Source: Streptomyces mashuensis
GTDB taxonomy: Bacteria; Actinomycetota; Actinomycetes; Streptomycetales; Streptomycetaceae
NCBI RefSeq assembly: GCF_014654785.1
Contig: NZ_BNBD01000018.1
Location: 40,647-104,646 of the forward strand
Reading direction: 5' to 3'
Length of the DNA stretch: 64,000 nucleotides
In this document: in pieces, positions 60,611 through 64,000 of the stretch
Layout of the letters: each line of letters begins with the position of its first letter
How positions within the stretch are numbered: position 1 is the first letter of the stretch
The notes under the pieces: model-generated
Told to the model about the DNA's origin: nothing
Databases searched by the model: none
The model's input: the letters and a program-made list of their open reading frames with translations, nothing else
Position numbers and translations under genes: made by a program

Positions 60611-62098
60611 TCAGGCGTCCTGGCCGGCGGCCACCGGCGCCGCCTGGGGACCGCGCAGCATCAGGGCGGAGGTGACCACGCCGACGGCGACGACCGCGGC
60701 GATGACGACGAGGCCCAGGTGCACACCGGACACGGTGGCCTCGCGCACCCCCGCCGAGCCCTCCAGGGAGGCGATACGGCCGGTGGCGACCGCGCCGATG
60801 ACGGGCGTGCCAATGGTGAGCCCGACCAGCTGGGCCGTGGTGGCCAGACCACTGGCCGCGCCCTGGAGGGTGTCGGGCAGGCCGCTGGTCCCGGCGATGG
60901 TGTACGAGACGACGGCCATCATGTGGCCCCAGCCGGCGACGCCGGTGCCCACGAGCAGCATCGTGAGGCCGCCGTGGGTGCCGAGCAGGAGCAGCAGCAA
61001 CGTACCGGCGGCCTGCACGGCCAGTCCGGTCGCGAGCGTCGCACCCGGGCCCCAGCGGCGCACCAGGCGGGGCACCAGCGGACCGGCGACGATCATCGCG
61101 CCGCCCAGGGCGGCGAAGCACAGGCCGATCTGGAGCGGGTTGTACGCCATCACCTGGTGCATGTGCATCGTCATCAGGAAGACCACCGAGGTGATCATCG
61201 AGAAGGTGACGAGGCCGGCGAAGTTGCCCCAGCCGACGGTACGGCGCGTCAGGACGCGCAGCGGGATCAGCGGCGAGGCGCTGCGCGACTCCACCGCCAC
61301 GAACGCCACGAGCAGCAGCACGCCCGCGGCGAGGGAGCCGAGGACGACCGGGTCCCCCCAGCCGTCCCGGTCGGCGCTGGTCACCCCGTAGATGACGGCG
61401 AGCAGCCCGCCGGAGACGGTGACCGCGCCGGGTATGTCGAGGGAGCCCTTCTCCGCGTTGCGCGACTCGGCGACCAGCAGCAGCGTGAGGACGACGGAGA
61501 GGATGCCGACCGGCACGTTGATGAACATCGTCCAGCGCCAGTTGAGGGACTGCGTGATGACGCCGCCGAGGATGACGCCGACGGTGAAGCCCAGCGACAG
61601 CAGCGCACCGTTGATGCCCAGCGCCTTGTTGCGCAGGGGCCCCTCGGGGAACGACGTGGTGAGCAGCGCCATGCCCGTGGGCACGATCATGGCGGTGGCC
61701 AGGCCCTGCCCGACGCGCGCGACGAGCAGCAGCGTGGGCTCCTGCGCCAGGCCGCCGGCCAGCGAGGTCACGGTGAACAGCACCAGCCCCACGAGGAACC
61801 ACTTGCGGCGCCCGTAGAGGTCGCCCGCCCGGGAGAACAACAGCAGGAACCCGCCCGACGGCAGGGCGAACGCAGTGATCACCCACTGCAACGAGGACAG
61901 TTCGAAGCCGAGGTCCTCACCGATGGTGGGGAGCGCGACGCTGACGATGGAGAAGTCGAGGGCGGCCATGAACTGGGCGGTGCACAGCACGGCGAGGATG
62001 CACCAGCGCCGGGCGCCCATCCGCTCCTCGACGGGGGCCGGTGGAGCCGTGGCGGTGGCCGCCGGAGCGGTCCGCACGGCGTCCGTGGATAACGACAT
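60611..62098 (-). CDS. DHA2-family (14-helix) multidrug MFS exporter
   Basis: About 495 residues with fourteen hydrophobic segments. Motif signatures are LDFSIVSVALPTIGEDL near the first helix, RAGDLYGRRKWFLVG after the second, and the drug-antiporter motif C around GINGALLSLGFTVGVILGGVI. The DHA2 family exports antibiotics and hydrophobic cations. Next to the SARP gene and ending the PKS arm, it is the probable exporter and self-resistance pump for the polyketide-derived product. ATG 62098 has AGGAGT eight bases upstream; the frame to 62182 has no better start. The 157 bases between it and the SARP gene show no clear element. Confidence 0.9.
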   Translation of the reverse strand: MSLSTDAVRTAPAATATAPPAPVEERMGARRWCILAVLCTAQFMAALDFSIVSVALPTIGEDLGFELSSLQWVITAFALPSGGFLLLFSRAGDLYGRRKWFLVGLVLFTVTSLAGGLAQEPTLLLVARVGQGLATAMIVPTGMALLTTSFPEGPLRNKALGINGALLSLGFTVGVILGGVITQSLNWRWTMFINVPVGILSVVLTLLLVAESRNAEKGSLDIPGAVTVSGGLLAVIYGVTSADRDGWGDPVVLGSLAAGVLLLVAFVAVESRSASPLIPLRVLTRRTVGWGNFAGLVTFSMITSVVFLMTMHMHQVMAYNPLQIGLCFAALGGAMIVAGPLVPRLVRRWGPGATLATGLAVQAAGTLLLLLLGTHGGLTMLLVGTGVAGWGHMMAVVSYTIAGTSGLPDTLQGAASGLATTAQLVGLTIGTPVIGAVATGRIASLEGSAGVREATVSGVHLGLVVIAAVVAVGVVTSALMLRGPQAAPVAAGQDA

Positions 62099-62255
62099 GC
62101 TTGTACTCCTGTGAGTCGATGAGAAGAGGGGGGAAGGGGGGAAAGGGGATCCCGGGCGGTGCGGGGGTGCCGGAGAGGCCACCGCCCGGGAAGTCTGAAG
62201 GGGTGGGGGGATCTGATGGGGGGCCAGGTGGGCCGGGTGGGGGGCGGCCGAGGGC

Positions 62256-63074
62256 TCAGGCGACGCTGTGGCCGAGCAGGGCGAAGTCGGCGCGCGGGCC
62301 GGGCAGGGTCAGCGCCGGGTCCTGGTTGAGGATCGCCATCTCCAGGCGGCGCAGTTCGTGGCCGGGCTCCAGCCCGTGCTGCTCACGCAGCGCCACGCGG
62401 GTCCTGCGGAAGGCGGCGAGCGCGTCGGCCTGCCGCCCGCACCGGTACAGCGCCAGCATCAGCTGCCCGCACAGCCGCTCCCGATGGAGGTGGGAAGCGG
62501 CCGTCGACTCCAGCTCGCCGAGCACGGCGAAGTGCCGGCCGCAGGCGAGCCGCGCCTCGAAGTAGTCCTCCAGGGCCGCCAGTTCCCACTTCTGCGCGGC
62601 GACCAGCTCGGCGGTGTCGAGACCGGCCTCGACGAGATCGGCGAGGACGGGCCCCTGCCACAGGTTGAGGGCCCGGCGCAGCACCTGGCCCGCCTGTTCC
62701 GGGTCGCCGGCCGCCAGCGCGGCCCGGCCCTGCTCGACCAGCCGCTGGAAGCGGTGCAGGTCGACCAGGTCGGCGTCGACCCGCAGCATGTAGCCGGGTG
62801 GTTTGGTCAGCAGCGCCACCCTCGGCTCGCCGAAGCACTCCGGTGACGTGTCGGCGAGGAGCCGCCGCAACGACCAGACGGAGTTCTGGATGACCTTCCG
62901 TGCGGACGGCGGGGCCAGGTCCGGCCACATCGCCGTCATGAGCCTGCTCGTCGCCACGACCCGGTTGGGCTGCAGGAGCAGCAGGCCGAGCACGGAACGC
63001 TGTCTGATGCCGCCCAAGGACAGGGGATTGCCACCCGCGATGGCCTCGAGCGGTCCGAGTATGCGGAAGTACAT
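62256..63074 (-). CDS. SARP-family pathway activator
   Basis: A 272-residue protein with an N-terminal OmpR-type winged helix (FRILGPLEAIAGG, RQRSVLGLLLLQPNRVV, TAMWPDLAPPSARKVIQNSVWSLRRLL) and a C-terminal bacterial activation domain (LMLALYRCGRQADALAAFRR). The family (ActII-ORF4, DnrI) binds direct repeats near -35 boxes and switches on antibiotic clusters. It is the only pathway-specific activator in the window and probably controls the PKS and diaminopropionate operons. It has no ATPase domain, so it is the small SARP type. ATG 63074 has only a weak GAGAG ribosome site. Confidence 0.93.
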   Translation of the reverse strand: MYFRILGPLEAIAGGNPLSLGGIRQRSVLGLLLLQPNRVVATSRLMTAMWPDLAPPSARKVIQNSVWSLRRLLADTSPECFGEPRVALLTKPPGYMLRVDADLVDLHRFQRLVEQGRAALAAGDPEQAGQVLRRALNLWQGPVLADLVEAGLDTAELVAAQKWELAALEDYFEARLACGRHFAVLGELESTAASHLHRERLCGQLMLALYRCGRQADALAAFRRTRVALREQHGLEPGHELRRLEMAILNQDPALTLPGPRADFALLGHSVA

Positions 63075-63129
63075 GGTCTCTCGCTTCGTGGTGCGGACGG
63101 GTAACGGGGGCGGGGGCCGGCAGGGCCGG

Positions 63130-64000
63130 TCAGTCCTTGATTTCGCAGATGACGGCGCCGGAGGTGAGGGAGGCGCCGACCTCGGCGGTGATGCCCTTGA
63201 TGGTGCCGGAGCGGTGGGCGTTGATGGGCTGTTCCATCTTCATCGCCTCCAGGACGACGACGAGGTCGCCCTCGTTGACCTGCTGGCCCTCCTCGACCGC
63301 GACCTTCACGATCGTGCCCTGCATGGGGGAGGCGAGGGCGTCGCCGGAGGCGGCGGGGCCGGACTTGCGGGCGGCGCGACGCTTGGGCTTGGCGCCGCCG
63401 GCGGCGGCGGTGCGGGCGATGGTCATGCCCAGCGACGCCGGGAGGGAGACCTCCAGGCGCTTGCCGCCGACCTCGACCACGACGGTCTCGCGGCCGGTCT
63501 CCTCCGCCTCCTCACCCGCGGCCGGGCTGGCGAACGGGGGAATGTCGTTGGTGAACTCGGTTTCGATCCAGCGGGTGTGGACGCGGAAGGGGTCGCTGGT
63601 GAAGGCGGGGTCGGTGACGACCTTCTGGTGGAAGGGGATCACCGTGGCCATGCCCTCGACCTTGAACTCCGCCAGCGCACGCGAAGCACGCTGCAGGGCC
63701 TGCTCGCGGGTGGCGCCGGTGACGATCAGCTTCGCCAGGAGCGAGTCCCAGGCGGGGCCGATCACGCTGCCGGACTCCACACCCGCATCCAGGCGGACGC
63801 CGGGGCCGGAGGGCGGGGTGAAGGTGGTCACCGTGCCGGGGGCGGGGAGGAAGCCTCGGCCGGCGTCCTCACCGTTGATACGGAACTCGAACGAGTGACC
63901 ACGGATCTCCGGGTCGTCGTAACCGAGCGGCTCGCCGTCGGCGATACGGAACATCTCCCGCACCAAGTCGATACCCGTGACCTCTTCGGAGACGGGGTGT
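63130..64000 (-). CDS. Biotin-dependent acyl-CoA carboxylase alpha subunit, 5' end cut off
   Basis: The visible C-terminal 290 residues include the end of the biotin carboxylase domain (HPVSEEVTGIDLVREMFRIA, GHSFEFRINGEDAGRGFLP) and a biotin carrier domain with the biotinyl lysine in VVLEAMKMEQPI. Full-length actinobacterial alpha subunits are about 580-600 residues, so roughly half lies beyond base 64000. With the beta and epsilon subunits at 53-55 kb it would form a complete malonyl- or methylmalonyl-CoA-forming enzyme. It may be the start of neighbouring primary metabolism instead. Confidence 0.92.
   Translation of the reverse strand, partial: HPVSEEVTGIDLVREMFRIADGEPLGYDDPEIRGHSFEFRINGEDAGRGFLPAPGTVTTFTPPSGPGVRLDAGVESGSVIGPAWDSLLAKLIVTGATREQALQRASRALAEFKVEGMATVIPFHQKVVTDPAFTSDPFRVHTRWIETEFTNDIPPFASPAAGEEAEETGRETVVVEVGGKRLEVSLPASLGMTIARTAAAGGAKPKRRAARKSGPAASGDALASPMQGTIVKVAVEEGQQVNEGDLVVVLEAMKMEQPINAHRSGTIKGITAEVGASLTSGAVICEIKD

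Noticed and set aside
1..64000. tRNA, rRNA, transposase, integrase or attachment sites
   Set aside because: I saw no transposase or integrase motifs, terminal inverted repeats or tRNA-like cloverleaf on either strand; none is claimed.

Overview
The window has the very high G+C content, GTG starts, overlapping ATGA/GTGA gene junctions and T-poor codon use of a Streptomyces-type actinomycete. Almost all of it is one secondary-metabolite region, or two that abut: a nonribosomal peptide (NRPS) arm at about 1.2-26.7 kb and a type I polyketide (PKS) arm at about 28-63 kb. Domain calls, motifs and substrate codes were read by eye; no database search was run.

NRPS arm (all minus strand, 26.7 down to 1.2 kb). 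The order of transcription is: NRPS3 (C, dead remnant of an A domain, PCP, TE), a GHMP kinase, a PLP-dependent synthase, an ATP-grasp ligase, an argininosuccinate-lyase homologue, NRPS2 (degenerate C plus an intact A with no PCP), a carbamoyltransferase with altered amino-acid-binding motifs, the three-module NRPS1, an MFS exporter, an MbtH protein, and a discrete ACP with a FabF-like ketosynthase. Kinase, PLP synthase and lyase match the threonine to 2,3-diaminobutyrate route proposed for friulimicin and uridyl-peptide antibiotics. NRPS1 reads as Thr, then an unassigned substrate with an acid-rich pocket, then N-methyl-Gly. The terminal module cannot activate its own amino acid and probably depends on NRPS2 in trans.

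Middle (27-34.6 kb). A YdcF-like membrane protein is followed by an oxidation block: three P450s, two small ferredoxins, a ferredoxin reductase and a TetR regulator. A perfect 22-bp palindrome sits at the predicted transcription start of the second P450.

PKS arm (34.7-63 kb). Three minus-strand PKS proteins form KSQ-AT-ACP / KS-AT-DH*-KR-ACP, then KS-AT-ACP, then KS-AT-DH-KR-ACP-reductase. All four ATs look malonyl-specific, so the predicted product is a C8 chain released as an aldehyde, with a keto group at C5. On the plus strand lie acyl-CoA carboxylase beta and epsilon subunits, a type II thioesterase, and a 2,3-diaminopropionate set (SbnA-like, SbnB-like and a SerA-like dehydrogenase), then an EamA exporter. 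A flavin/F420-type oxidoreductase, a DHA2 exporter, a SARP activator and a carboxylase alpha subunit cut by the window edge follow on the minus strand. At the left edge is the start of a secreted beta-helix protein, probably outside the cluster.

How the parts may fit: the peptide arm builds and uses one or two diamino acids, perhaps carbamoylated, while the PKS arm makes a 1,5-keto-aldehyde that could condense with a primary amine. Whether the arms make one hybrid compound or two products cannot be decided from sequence alone. I do not recognise the product.
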